A stretch of DNA of 64,000 nucleotides from Pseudofabraea citricarpa (Eukaryota > Ascomycota > Leotiomycetes > Helotiales > Dermateaceae): contig JAPWGK010000012.1 of assembly GCA_029641185.1 (NCBI GenBank), positions 1 through 64,000 of the forward strand. Reading direction: 5' to 3'. Within the stretch, counting starts at the first letter, position 1; every line of letters starts with the position of its first letter. Shown here in pieces: positions 27,701 through 39,089 of this stretch. The position numbers and the translations under genes were made by a program. The notes beneath the pieces are model-generated. The model saw nothing but the letters and a program-made list of their open reading frames with translations, made no database searches and was not told where the DNA came from.

Positions 27701-30131
27701 AGGATATAATCTTTAGGAAGACTAAAAAAAAGCTTATATACTTATTTATAAGAGCTTAGTTAGCTATTACTAAGTAGTCGCTTAGAACTTAGCTTATATA
27801 TCTTTAAGAATTCTAAGATTTTAGTTATATCTTTCTTAAGATAATTAACTAAAGTATTTAAGAACTTAATAATATACTAAAGTTACTTAGAGTTATAATT
27901 AGCTTATTTTTTTAGGAATATTTTCTTAAAAATAACTTAATTCCTTTACTTAAAGTTATCTAATACTTTAGTATAAGAATAAACTAATAAGTAATAATAA
28001 TCGAGATATCTAAGAATTAACTTAGTATTAGAGAGACTTTTATTAAGTATTATTTGTTTATAATATTAGATAAATTTAATAGCTTTTATCTTCTTAAAAA
28101 GAAGAGCTTTAGTAAAGCTAAGAGAATAAATCTTTAAAATAACTTATATAATTTTATATATTATCTTAGGTTAAATAATTATTTATTTTCCTTTCTTACT
28201 AGGAACTTTTATACTAAATAGGATTTCTAAGCTTAATAAGTCTAAAGAAGATATTAAAAGCTTTCTTTTCTTTTTTTATTTTTATTTATAAGAAGAAATA
28301 AGTAAGAGAGAAAAATTAATAATAAGAGAGTATTCTTAAGATAATACTATAATATTAAATTAAAGTTATATAAGCTTAAGTTAAGTACTAAGCAAATATT
28401 AAGAGAGAATTAAATAAGATAATAATAAGTTATAAATTATAAAATAATTAGAAAAACTTAAGTAAAAGTCTTTTTAATTAAATATCTAAAGCTTTTATTT
28501 TACCTAAACGTTTACCTTTTATATATATATAATATATAACTTTAAGAAATAAGTTATAAGATAAGATTAGATTTTTCTTAGTCTTATATTATTAAAATAT
28601 TAGATATAAAAGAAATAACTTAAAATTATATATATTTATAAGTATAACCTAAATAAAAAAGCTTTACTTCTAAGTTTCTATTATTTACTTTTATTATATA
28701 TTTTTAGAAGGATAAAATTAATATTATAATTAGATATAATATAAGATTTACTTTTTTTATATTAACTTTCCTAGAAATAAGTAGTTATTATTCTATTACT
28801 TTTATACTTTTATTTTACTAGTTATATTATACTTCTTATTTACCCTTAGGCTTTTTCTAAGATAACTAATTTCTTATTTAAGTATTTGAACTTAGTTTCG
28901 TTTATACTCTAGAGCCTAGGTCTTAAGTTTTAAAGAGCCCTAATATTATATTTTCGATTAAGTATTAGATAAGTAAATAACTTCGATTTTTATATATTCT
29001 TTATATTAGACTTATTATTATAGGAAACTTAGTATAAATAAGAGGTAATTAGGATTTAAACTTAAGAATATTATCTTCTTATTAAGATACTATTATAATA
29101 AATATAATCTTTATAATAATCTTAATAAATTAGGGGAATACTTATATTAAATTATAAGTAATATCTATCTTATAAAATTAACTAGAAAATAAATAATAAT
29201 ATAAATAATATAAATTTTATTAATTAACTAAATAAAATAAACTAAAAATAAATAAATAACTAATTAACTACTTATTCTTTTTCTAGTATAATAATATATT
29301 ATTCCTTTTATTCTTTTATTTTCTCTAGCTTTAAGTATAATTTATATTTACTAGTATTAACTAGAAGCTCTTTTATCTTAGCCTAAGCTTTTAGTAAAGT
29401 CTTACTTAGTCTAATATAATTACTTACTTTATACTTATACTAAGGTTAAGGTTATTTCTTAAAACTATTATCTATAAATAGAAATACTAAAGCCTTATAT
29501 TCCTCTAGTTTCTAGCTTTTAGGGTTTTCTTAATACCTATTATTATAATATTCTTTTCGATCCTTTTTTAACTTTAGATATTATATCTTTTATCTAAACT
29601 AAGGCTTATAAAAATATACTTCTATTATTTTAATAATAGTCTTAATACCCCTAATAATATATATACTTATATATCTCTAAATAATCCCTAAAATTATATA
29701 TTCTTATAATTATAATTATCTCTTATCTTTTATAAGTTCCTAATTCTTCTAATATTCCTATTATTTTAGTTATTTTATCTCCCTAAGGACTTTAACTTTT
29801 ATATTATTATATTATTCTAATTATTACCTATTATTTATTATAAGTTCTTAATCTCCTAAGTACTCTAGTATTATCCTTTATATTTATTATTAAGTATCTA
29901 GCTTATAAAATAACTCGGATTAATATCTTATATATTTAATAGTCGATTATATTTATAGGTTTTAATATCTCTAGTTACTTTTACTAGTAATCGTATAATT
30001 ATACTCTAAGTACTCTAAGAGCTTAGCCTATTATTAAAGGTTAATACTAAATAAGCTTATTATATTAATATTATAAGTTATAATCTAGTTTATATCTATT
30101 ATTATTTAAAGTCCTTACGTAGGTTACTAAT

Positions 30132-30423
30132 ATAATAGGATAATAAATATTAGGGTATATTTAAATCTATAATATTATAAATATAACTAGTAACTAATAT
30201 AATATATATAATTATATACCTAATATATTTAGTAATCGAATTAACTATTATAAAAGTAGGAGATAAAAGAAGTAGTTATAATAATAAAATATAAATAATA
30301 GTATATAACTCTTAGAGCGCTTAAAGAATACTTATAAAGCCCTTATATAATAATACCTAAGGTAATAATAACTTCTTACAAAAGTAAAGAAAGTAATAAA
30401 ATTAAGTATATAACCTTATTATA
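30132..30423 (-). repeat. 5' LTR of E3
   Basis: The right-hand LTR of E3, matching the other two copies. The adjacent internal sequence on its left (about 30,045-30,131) is shared with E1 at 7,500-7,581, confirming that this is the 5' end of the same family. Confidence 0.7.
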
Positions 30424-31830
30424 CTAAGAGTAAGAACGATTTATACTCTAATTTAAAGGTTATAGCTTTTATATAATATTAGGAAAATAAATTAGATATA
30501 TCTTTAAATAAGAACTTATATTTAAAACTAGATTATAAAAATTAAAAGCTAATAGCTTAAGGAAATCTTATTATCTAACTAAAATATAAGTATTTAATAG
30601 AAGTTTACTCTCTTAAATTATATTTATTATCTAAAAAGAAGATAATAATTTAAATATAAGTAGTTAAACTTATTATATTATACTAGAAAAAAAACTAATA
30701 TTATATTAGTTAACCTATTAAACTAAGCTTAATATTCGTCTAAATACTAGTAATCGAATCTATTAGACTAGGCTAAGAGAAGATATAAGCGACTAAATCT
30801 TTTAGACTAAGCTAAGAGAAAAGCTAATACTAGGCCGGTCGACTTATTAAACTAAGCTTAATAATAATTTAAATACTAGCGATCGGATTTATTAAACTAA
30901 GCTAAAAGAAAAAGGATTATCCTTAGACTAATAAATATATTAAATTAAACTTAAAAGGAGATTAAAAATAAATATATAAGAACGTTTAATTAATTAAAGA
31001 GAAATATTAGGTATAATTAATTTAATCTATTAAATAAGTTTAAGAGAAAAAGGTCGCTTATATTTATTAAAGGAAACTAAAAACTTATTCTCTAAATATT
31101 TATTAGAAATAACTAAAAGTAACTCTAAGTTAATTATTATTAAAGATATTAGTTAAGATAATATAAGAGTCGAAATTAAAGTTTAAGAAGAAGTTAAAAT
31201 AAAAGTTAAGGGAAAATAAAAAAGTAATTCGTTTATTATTCCTCTAATAAACTATTATAAAGATTTCTTAGGTATAAGATCTATTAAAAGAGAAAAATAC
31301 TAAGGAGTAAATAAAAATTATAAGAAAAATAAAAAAAAATATAAGAAATAAAAGATCTTATAATCTTCTTATATCTACTTATTTCTAAGAAGAGTAATCT
31401 AAGAATTATATTAATTTCTAGTAAAAGGAAAGAAAATATATATATATAAGAAAGAAGAATTAATAAAAGAAAAGAAAATAAATAATAGATACTATTACTA
31501 AGAAGATATAAATATAATAAAAAAGAAAAAATAATATTATATCTTAGCTAATAAAAGGAATTTTATTTAACGTCCTTATAATAGAAGATTATATACTTGA
31601 AGCTAACTACTATTAGAATTATAATAAAATTAATTAACTAAAAGCCTTAGAACGTAAAAGAAAGTAATTAATTAAAAGGCAGGATTTAAGAAATTTTAGC
31701 TAACTAGAAGCTAGAACGCTAGCTAATAAGAGGCTAGAACGCTAACTAACTAGAAGGTAGAATACTAACTAACTAGAAGCTAGAATACCAACTAACTAGA
31801 ACGTACGCTAAAAGGGCTAATTAGAGGGCG
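30424..31830. other. AT-rich transposon relic at the isochore edge
   Basis: RIP-type AT-rich sequence continues to a sharp composition boundary near 31,830. It contains two diverged copies of a roughly 65-base unit (30,717-30,781 and 30,846-30,911) built on TTAAACTAAGCTTAAT and GCTAAGAGAA. I see no recognisable protein. Confidence 0.6.
31699..31810 (+). repeat. 23-bp tandem repeat, about 4.9 copies
   Basis: Units start at 31,699, 31,722, 31,745, 31,768 and 31,791, each a variant of ACTAACTAGAAGCTAGAATA plus three bases. The array lies about 20 bases before the switch from AT-rich to normal composition. The units retain GC-containing positions better than the neighbouring RIP-altered DNA. Confidence 0.85.
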
Positions 31831-31901
31831 CCCGACCGGTATAAACTTTTCTAGCTTTCTCTCTTATCACGTGCGTCTTAAACCTCTTCTTATTTCGTTC
31901 C

Positions 31902-32201
31902 TTATTCTAAGAGGCATATATGTATAATAGATCTGAGTATTGCTCTAAAAATTATAACGTGGGAATTATTTTCATGTGTTGTGTTCACAGAAGTCGTGCA
32001 CTGACTTCTCCATTGTGGTCGGGTAAATCGCCAGAGATAGAGGACCAAACTATAGACTCCAACAAACGAGGAAAGCCATTGGACCGGGCTGCTATTTCCG
32101 AAAAGACTATTCTGTGGTTGTACACAACCCGATCGGATCTGAGAGATAATCTCGCCAGGAGAATCCTGCATCCTCCAGGAAGCCTCAGGCGACTAGACTA
32201 G
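31902..32201. other. Overlapping short ORFs at the AT-rich border, doubtful
   Basis: A plus-strand ORF of 93 codons (31,920-32,201) and a minus-strand ORF of 89 codons (31,902-32,171) overlap. Neither shows a recognisable domain, signal peptide or intron structure. They are probably chance frames in the first unmutated DNA after the transposon block. Confidence 0.2.
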
Positions 32202-33863
32202 AATGCAATCGGTTGTTGTTACATTCTACCAATAAGGCAAGTGAAACAAATGATAGAATCAATAGAAACAGTAACCAAGTTTTCCTTCTATTAGTCAGTA
32301 GAATGCAACATCCGTTGCAATATATATCCACCGATCTTAAGCTCCTGGGGTTGAGCGCACTTACTCGATTTTGCGGTATGTGACCTGCTTTTCCAATAAG
32401 ACGATCATTTGATCTTCACCAAGGTTTGTTCGGTTTAATGAAAGCATTCGCGAATTTTGCGGCAAGAATGTACAAGATCTTACGGGTGTGAATCACCTGA
32501 GACATAGAATGATAAGATAGCATGTAGTTCTTGGTATTGCTTTTCTTTTTAAAAAATGCTGTACAGCTATCGAAATCTGGAAATAATGATGCAAGAAAAC
32601 GCTGATTTGAAAAGAAGGAAAGGAAAGGTAATCGTTATGGTGTTAAAATATGTATTTTTCATTTGCATGAAAAGAACTTCGCTTTACTTAGACGATACTG
32701 TCCCATTCATATTGTGCCATTTTATGAAAATCAACCGAACTGTGGCTGATCAATAACCCGAAAGATCGGGGACTTTTTGAAAAGCTCGAGCAATACTAAG
32801 CGCTGTACTTCGGATTAATATATGCATTTCTGTTCGGAAGATAATCCTAGGTCCGATTTGACATACTTTATCAGGATCTCCGCAAGAAAATATATAATAA
32901 TCCGAAAAAGAGATCGAAGTCCGACATGCGTTTTTCTCTAACCACGAGAGTCCACTAGAGTAATACTCAATCTTTGGGATATTTGACTCTCATCCTATTG
33001 GACAATCATTATAGTTGATGAATGTATGTACCAATTTACAGCACTTTCGGCCGAGACTGGCCGTTTGAAAGCTTACATCTCGGCTCTATATAGATGGCGC
33101 TTTCGCTTTTATACCATGTTAATTAGCTTGGAAGCGGACGATTGATTGTACTTCAAAGTCCACGATAATTACTGTCACTATGAGCGGAATGAAGTACTCC
33201 CCGAGGGCAACTAAATGATTAGAATAATAACCTTTCGTGTTTGTAAGTACTGCGATTTTTCCCGACTCAGTGCTTTGACCTTGTTTGCTTAACTTTCAAA
33301 GTCAGTTTCTGGCTTTCTTGTCTTGACGCCTCTCGGCAATTGAGCTGTATGTAGCAGGTAGATGCTGATTTATGGTTTTTAACTTACCAATCATACAGGT
33401 AAGCTACTAGCTCGAGCGATCGAATCTTCAATTTCGGATGTCTATCTCTAAACAAACTACACATAATCGTGGAGATGATTACACATAGTGTGAGAAAACC
33501 TCTTGAGTCAGACTTACAAACAAGATTTACTTGGGAGACTAACTTTAAGTGGTGTAACTTTAGATAGTGTTGTAGAGTTCGGGAATCCTCTCATTGCCGT
33601 ACACTGATTAGGCAAAAGCTCCAGCGCCTCTGATGGTGTGATAGTGGCTTGTTTGGGAAAATTACATCTGTCGAATTGAGTCGTTGAATAATATAAATAT
33701 ACCTGAAGCTTGAATGTATCAAGTCAAAACTTGACATCATCTCGCTTATTAATCCTTCGTCCCATTCTTTGGACGACATTTTGATCAGAGCGCAATATAC
33801 TCACAATTTGGCAAAAGTGCCAACAACAAAGAAACAGTTCGTCTCTGCGATTTACTTTGTGAT
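32202..33863. other. Intergenic stretch, no gene seen
   Basis: Base composition is ordinary here, but I find no reading frame with recognisable content, no RNA gene and no clear repeat. The ORFs present are under 70 codons and unconvincing. Confidence 0.5.
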
Positions 33864-34475
33864 TCAAGTATGACAGACAATCTTCATACTTCTTATGGTG
33901 ATGCCATGGCCTGGTCCCACCGTCAAAGCGCACTCGTTACAACAATAAGCGAGCCCTCTGAGCCGTCTCATGGGCGGCACAAGTGCCTCAATTGGTTCGG
34001 ATCTGAAGTGTAACAAGGATCTGGCTCCAAGATTTTCAAAATAGCCATGGGCTACGACATCAGACGACCCATAACCGTTATCCACGAACCTTATCTGGCT
34101 CCTTTTCATTGTGATCAGACGCAATGTCACACACAGCGATTCATATCGAAAGTCTAAAGTGAATTGAAGATAAGTTTCGCTTTTCTTGTTTTGTGCAAGT
34201 AGTCTTATCACATGGCCTGTATATGAGGGGTTGCTGGGCAGACTCGAGTAATGTGCTAACTTCCAAGGCATCTTCCTCCTAATAAGCCGTTTCAGCCTCT
34301 TCTCGAAGGATTCGTACCTGGTAGCTGGAAACTCAGTCTCGCCCATCGTCCCTATCACGGCTAGAATAGCTTGTCCGTTAACCGGGTCCGTCCGTTGCGA
34401 GAGGCAATCATCGGAAACTTTATTATGCACTCTTTGTACAGAGAGAACCGGCACCTGCTTTGTACATCGCGGCAT
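33864..34475 (-). CDS. Hypothetical 203-residue ORF
   Basis: A single uninterrupted minus-strand frame of 203 codons starting at ATG 34,475. The product is basic, with a KRLKRLIRRK-like patch around residues 59-68, and has no signal peptide or membrane segment that I can see. I do not recognise a family. The length is above chance for this composition, but codon use is not clearly gene-like. It could be a decayed gene or a chance frame, and an upstream exon is possible. Confidence 0.3.
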   Translation of the reverse strand: MPRCTKQVPVLSVQRVHNKVSDDCLSQRTDPVNGQAILAVIGTMGETEFPATRYESFEKRLKRLIRRKMPWKLAHYSSLPSNPSYTGHVIRLLAQNKKSETYLQFTLDFRYESLCVTLRLITMKRSQIRFVDNGYGSSDVVAHGYFENLGARSLLHFRSEPIEALVPPMRRLRGLAYCCNECALTVGPGHGITIRSMKIVCHT

Positions 34476-34777
34476 TGCTGCACGGGCGCTCTCGGTCTCC
34501 GCTGCAATCTTCCATGTGGCAGCTTTGGGAGTGCAGGTAACCGCATGGGAACTGTGACGTTCTTGTCTGTGTGCCTCGTGTGAATCCTTCGAGCTTCACA
34601 TCTGGGGTAAGAACCGTCATGCAATGCTGCATGCTTTTAAATAGTGCGTGATGTCTCGCGTAGGGGGAACGCGCGAGAGTCGTGTGTCTTCATGTATAAC
34701 TTTCAACACCCCGACATTGCAAAGAACTGAGAGACGATCGGCTGGACCCATATGCTTAATTCTATTCATTCTTCATC

Positions 34778-36127
34778 ATGGCTATTGATGGTGGGCTAGT
34801 CGCTGCAAACCTTACTGGAAGTTTGCTGTCCATCTTGGGAACTACTTTTATTCTTATCTGTTACATAATTCTCCCTCAGAAACGACACATTCGACATGCT
34901 CTGATTACCAATCTCACAATTGCTGGTAAGAGTTGAACTCGTTCTGGTTGTAATGCTAGCTATCTAGACAACTAACCGCATGTAGATTTCGTCAACGCTG
35001 TTAACAATGGATCTTCAGGTCTCTGGGTTGCTACAAACCAGAGGGCCTTGTCAGCTAGTCCAGGATGTACTGCCAATGGATTCATTGGGCAATTGTCCGT
35101 CCAGGTAGGACTCTCCAAAAGTCTTTCAAGTATCTAAACTTACACTATCTTAGGCTGTGGATTGCTCAATCCTGACAATCACAGTCGTTACGTTCTTCAT
35201 TGTAACCTCATCGAAAGCAACAGCCGACTTTAGTCTCCGGACTATAATATTGTTCTGCGCAGCATCATGGATCTTACCGATTATCACTAGTACGTTCGTC
35301 GCAAGCCAAGCGGAAAACTTTGGACTAATTGTATATTGATAGGTTGCATTGCTCTTGGAGGAGGATACTATGGACCCGCAGCTTCGAACTGGTGTTGGAT
35401 ACAAGAACGGCCAATCTACCTTCGATATGTTCTTACACATGGCTGGCGATTCGTTTTCATTGCTATCATCACAGGAATTTGCATCTATATTCAGATCCAC
35501 ATCCATCGTCATTCGCGAAAGATGAATGATATGAGCTACGGAACTGGTGGTCGGAATAACAACTCAAGCAATATACAACGAAACAAAAGACGTGGTGGTA
35601 GCAGGACCGATTCGGGGGTGGATTATAACAGCGAGGATGAGGAAGAGATGGTTGCCATTGTGCAAGACGATGGTACTCCCAAAGGTTTGTTTGTTAATGT
35701 TTAATATCTCTTGGAACGTGTTGCTGACTTGAACGAATTAGGCCCAACTGCTAAAGCACTACCAGCTATCCCAGAAACCCCACCACCTTCATTCCTTCAA
35801 CGTTGGCGAAGCAAATTGATGAAAATCAAGGATGGACAGCCGGCACAACCTCGACAACCAACGGCAGTGCGATCACGGTCACAACAAGATAAAGCGATTC
35901 AAAAAGCCATGCTACTTCATGCCTATCCAATTTTCTATATTATCCTCTGGATCCCGGGTATCTCGATGCGAATTGTGCAAGCGACGGGAGGCAAGAGTTA
36001 TGCGCTCTCGATTTTGCAAGCTAGTACACAGTTCATTGGCTTCGCAAATGCTGTGACGTTTGGATGGAACGAGGGAATTGGGAAGCAGCTGAGGAATAAG
36101 TTTAGGGGTGGAGGGGAATCCTTTTGA
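34778..36127 (+). CDS. cAMP-receptor-like G-protein-coupled receptor
   Basis: Seven-helix plasma-membrane receptor of the Dictyostelium cAMP-receptor-like class, expected to signal through a heterotrimeric G protein; the ligand cannot be told. I infer five exons: 34,778-34,925, 34,986-35,104, 35,154-35,289, 35,343-35,684 and 35,742-36,127, giving 376 residues in one frame. The first helix follows a short N-terminus containing NLT. An SNWCWI motif marks the extracellular loop before helix 5. A long hydrophilic third loop follows, with Asn/Arg-rich and acidic DSGVDYNSEDEEEM patches. Helices 6-7 (from HAYPIFYIILW to FANAVTFGWNE) end the core. The start is the first ATG in frame and the stop is TGA. 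All introns obey GT-AG. Confidence 0.85.
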
Positions 36128-36974
36128 CCCTGTCCGTCCAAGCTTTTGTCTTCCTTGATTTGTATGCAGCATTTAGCGATATCTTTCATGTTACTCAACC
36201 AATACCACTGTATTCCCTTCGCGAGTTTTCCCAAGACGTCGCTTAACACCCTCCCCTAAAATCTTCCTGCCCCTTTGTTGCCTGCCACACCCTCCCCAGA
36301 ATATCAAACCACAGGTTCAACAGTTTGACCAAGTCATTCAAGAGAGGTTCAAAGGCCCACCTTCTTAACGTTTGTGAGTCTTTGAATAATTATCAAAGCC
36401 TCCGAATGCTTTCAAAAATGATCGCGTTCATATTTAAACATCACAAAAGCGTTCAACGGGTTTGTCATTGAGTGATAAAATATTATTTTGCAATAAGCTA
36501 TGGAAAAAAGTATGCTTAAGCAAGAGCACTGAAGTAGCATGTTTGGGATCCGACCATTACTCAATTGTAAACAAAAGCTTACTCTTGAGTAATATATAAA
36601 TTTTCACGGTAATAATTTATCGAAGCGAGGTATCTTGTCACGACTAATAAGGGAGAACTAATTATCCAACTTGTAGCGTTCGAAGGTGTTGGTGGTATCG
36701 TGTGATTATATCACATGATATATATATGACTGGAATCGGTGAATCTCTCGACTCTCTATATGTAGCCATGGTAGATTCACACATTACCCACCAGCTCAAT
36801 AGTATGAACCAGCGAATACCACGATTCTGTACGTGGAGCACCAGGTAATAACCCCTTGATGGCCCTGTACTACAAGGCAGTACTGGTGGTTGGCAACGTC
36901 ATGAGGGCTGGCAACATGATTGTCAGAAATAATGAGGGGGAAGAGTAGCAGAAAATATCTTAACATTCCAGCTC
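36128..36974. other. Intergenic, no gene seen
   Basis: Lies between the receptor gene and the 3' end of the first dsRBM-like gene. I see no reading frame, RNA gene or repeat worth naming. Confidence 0.5.
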
Positions 36975-38316
36975 CTAACAGTAATCTGACTCTGCCATCT
37001 CCACATCTGCTTCCTCCGCCTCCTCCATCTCCACATCCTCATCTCCCCGGAAATATGCCAGAATGCTGCGTCTGACATATTCCTCACCTAATACACAGGC
37101 CGTCTCCGCCGTCTCCCTATCTCCACTCTGGCAGTAAAACTCGCAGAGGTTCCCCAGAAGTTGTTGTGCCTCCTATATCAAGCCATATATTAGCTTCAAC
37201 CCTCGGATGTCACTGTCGCTTAACTTACGGCCGGGGTCCACCAACGGCGAGCCAGGGCAGTTTCGGAACTGCTGGTGTTCTGGTCGACATATGGCTGCTA
37301 GATACCAGATTAGCCATGAAGATATCAATCTATTTTGAGGATGAAACTTACTAAAGCGACGGCAGCAGGAGAGGGTGGTGGGGTGGACGAAGCCACGACC
37401 TGTTTCAATCATCAAGTCAGTCATAATTGCCCAAATCTTTCCAAGGCTTAAACCTACCAAATCCAAAGGTATTGGTGACGAGGCGGAACTTTCAGAGGCA
37501 GTCTGCCATTTGTCGTGTCAGTTGTAGTTATGCAGTGCTGTTCGTTTTGGGATTTGCTCACAGGAGAAGCATCGTGTTGACCCGAAAGGGAAGCACGAGA
37601 GGCTTGAGATGGGGAACCGGGGAGCGCAAGCGCAACCAGCGCAGAAGCAGCAGAAGCATCCTAGAAAGCAATTAGATTGAGTTTTGACAACGCGTCTGGT
37701 TACCATAACTTACATCGGCGGTGGCGGCGGCGGCAGGAGCTGGTCTAGCGCCCTAAATCAAGCCAGTCAGTCTTGAGCGCAAAGTGAAATTCATCCTAAC
37801 ACTCACAGAAGAAGGAGAAACGGCAGGCAAGGCATCGGCAAGAGCAGAGAACTAGTTATTATAGAGTGAGCTGCAGAGATTTGGAATGCTAGTGCAGATT
37901 ACTTACATCGGCACCTTCGTAAGAGTCGTCAAGTAATTGCTAAATCAAATCAGTAAATAAACCAATGCTAGTATCATAGATGACCAGAGTAATATATAAG
38001 TACATACGAACACTGATGCTGGAAGGTGTGGCGCGTTGTGAGGATGCTTTGTACCTCGATTAGCCTTGCTCCATTCTTTGAAGCTGCCTTGCTATACATA
38101 CGAGGTTGGCAAGACGTTCTAAGCCCAAACGAGCGACGAACTGGAGCGCTCTGCGCTTCGTGGATTCAGCCTCTGTATCTCTAGCTTCAACAGCCAGACC
38201 CATGAACTTGACTGTGGCAACCACGCCCCTTCCGACTGGCCTCGTCGTATAGGTGGCGCGGCAAACTTCAAACTCTCGACCTTATTATTAAGGCGGGAGA
38301 CATAATTGACTGACAT
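36975..38316 (-). CDS. dsRBM-like small protein, paralogue A (10 mini-exons; 5' end uncertain)
   Basis: A multi-exon minus-strand gene. Exons I can place: about 38,280-38,102, 38,046-38,008, 37,939-37,907, 37,851-37,807, 37,752-37,714, 37,660-37,562, 37,502-37,458, 37,399-37,352, 37,297-37,229 and 37,172-36,975 (TAG). All introns are phase 0. The first exon encodes a dsRBM-like helix with ESTKRRALQFVARLGLERL. Middle exons are Ala/Ser/Pro-rich, and the last is acidic with EDVEMEEAEEA. The frame of the dsRBM part has no ATG before 38,203, while the ATG at 38,316 lies in another frame. Either there is a frameshift, an unseen 5' intron, or a start at 38,203 (238 residues). Paralogous to 41,846-42,982 and 49,054-49,645. 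RNA binding is inferred, not known. Confidence 0.65.
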
Positions 38317-38552
38317 CTTGAACGAAAAACAACACAAAGAGAACTGGCGACAACAAGGTTCTTGGTGGTGGGTTGTTGCTGATGTTGTTGCTACTGCTGG
38401 GATCGTAATTTTGAGTTGTAGGAGTTTGAGCGCGTCAGCGAGAAAAAGTTACGTGTATACCTTAACGCGCTCACCTACCTCACACAATCCATAACTGGAA
38501 ATTTGATATTCCGGTCCCTTGCTCTTGGAAATTTCTTTTTGGCTCTATAGTG

Positions 38553-38675
38553 TGTTGGGGATGTGTGCTAGACATCCCGTTACTTCCTGGAAGGTAGATA
38601 TAAAGAACGGGCCAATGATCCATATTGATATATACTTGCAGCTTCTTTCCAGACCTATCAATGAATAGAGCAACA
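38553..38675 (+). repeat. Possible solo LTR (Copia-like)
   Basis: A 123-base stretch begins TGTTGGGGATG and ends GAGCAACA, giving perfect TGTTG/CAACA terminal inverted repeats. It contains a TATAAAG box at about 38,599. The downstream sequence has no recognisable internal coding region, and I see no clear target-site duplication. Confidence 0.4.
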
Positions 38676-38916
38676 TTACAATAGTTAAAAGAGAATTATG
38701 ATCGAGACCTGACGCGGTAAGGTAGTTGATCAGGCGAAAAGGGGGGTTTCGCTAGTCTCGCTTACCGAATTACATATACCAAAGTAAGGAATTCTGGTCA
38801 ACAAACAAATTCAACCTTGCGCAACAAAGCAAATCGAGGGTGACCTGGCGTAGCGGTTCTCCTACGGTCCACTGACCCTCAAGACTCCTGTATACGCCTA
38901 CACAGTGTGTAGGTAC

Positions 38917-39005
38917 AAGGTCATGGCGTACGCTCCTGTTACAAGGCATTCCCTGATCTCCCTGGTCCTGGAGTACGCTCCTGTTCCAAGGCATGCCATG
39001 ACCTT
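38917..39005. repeat. Inverted repeat enclosing two 25-bp direct repeats
   Basis: AAGGTCATGGC near 38,917-38,927 is mirrored by GCCATGACCTT near 38,994-39,004. Between or overlapping them are two near-identical 25-base units starting GTACGCTCCTGTT at 38,928 and 38,973, period 45. It may be the scar of a small mobile element. Confidence 0.6.
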
Positions 39006-39089
39006 TCGGTAATATATAATATCCTCTTAGAACTTTCAATATGAGAGTAGGAGAAGACAAGAGTAGTAAAGTTGATCTGTCACAAATTC

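Larger units (their letters stand above)
16940..30423 (-). mobile_element. E3: long RIP-degraded Ty3/Gypsy retrotransposon, LTR to LTR
   Basis: The element is bounded by direct LTRs at 16,940-17,238 (3') and 30,132-30,423 (5') and is read on the minus strand. Immediately beside the 3' LTR the minus strand reads AAGAGACGAA, a good polypurine tract. Reverse transcriptase is recognisable at about 24,490-24,050, with a SLIDLFSSY-like core and a VAQF motif. Integrase lies at about 22,750-21,900, with a GLIKRS segment comparable to GLIERxH. The total of about 13.5 kb is long for Gypsy, and about 4.5 kb between integrase and the 3' LTR is unexplained. Many stops and the lack of CpA show that it is dead. 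Confidence 0.75.

Noticed and set aside
38553..39060. A full Copia element starting at the possible solo LTR
   Set aside because: No gag-pol reading frame and no second LTR copy were found nearby.
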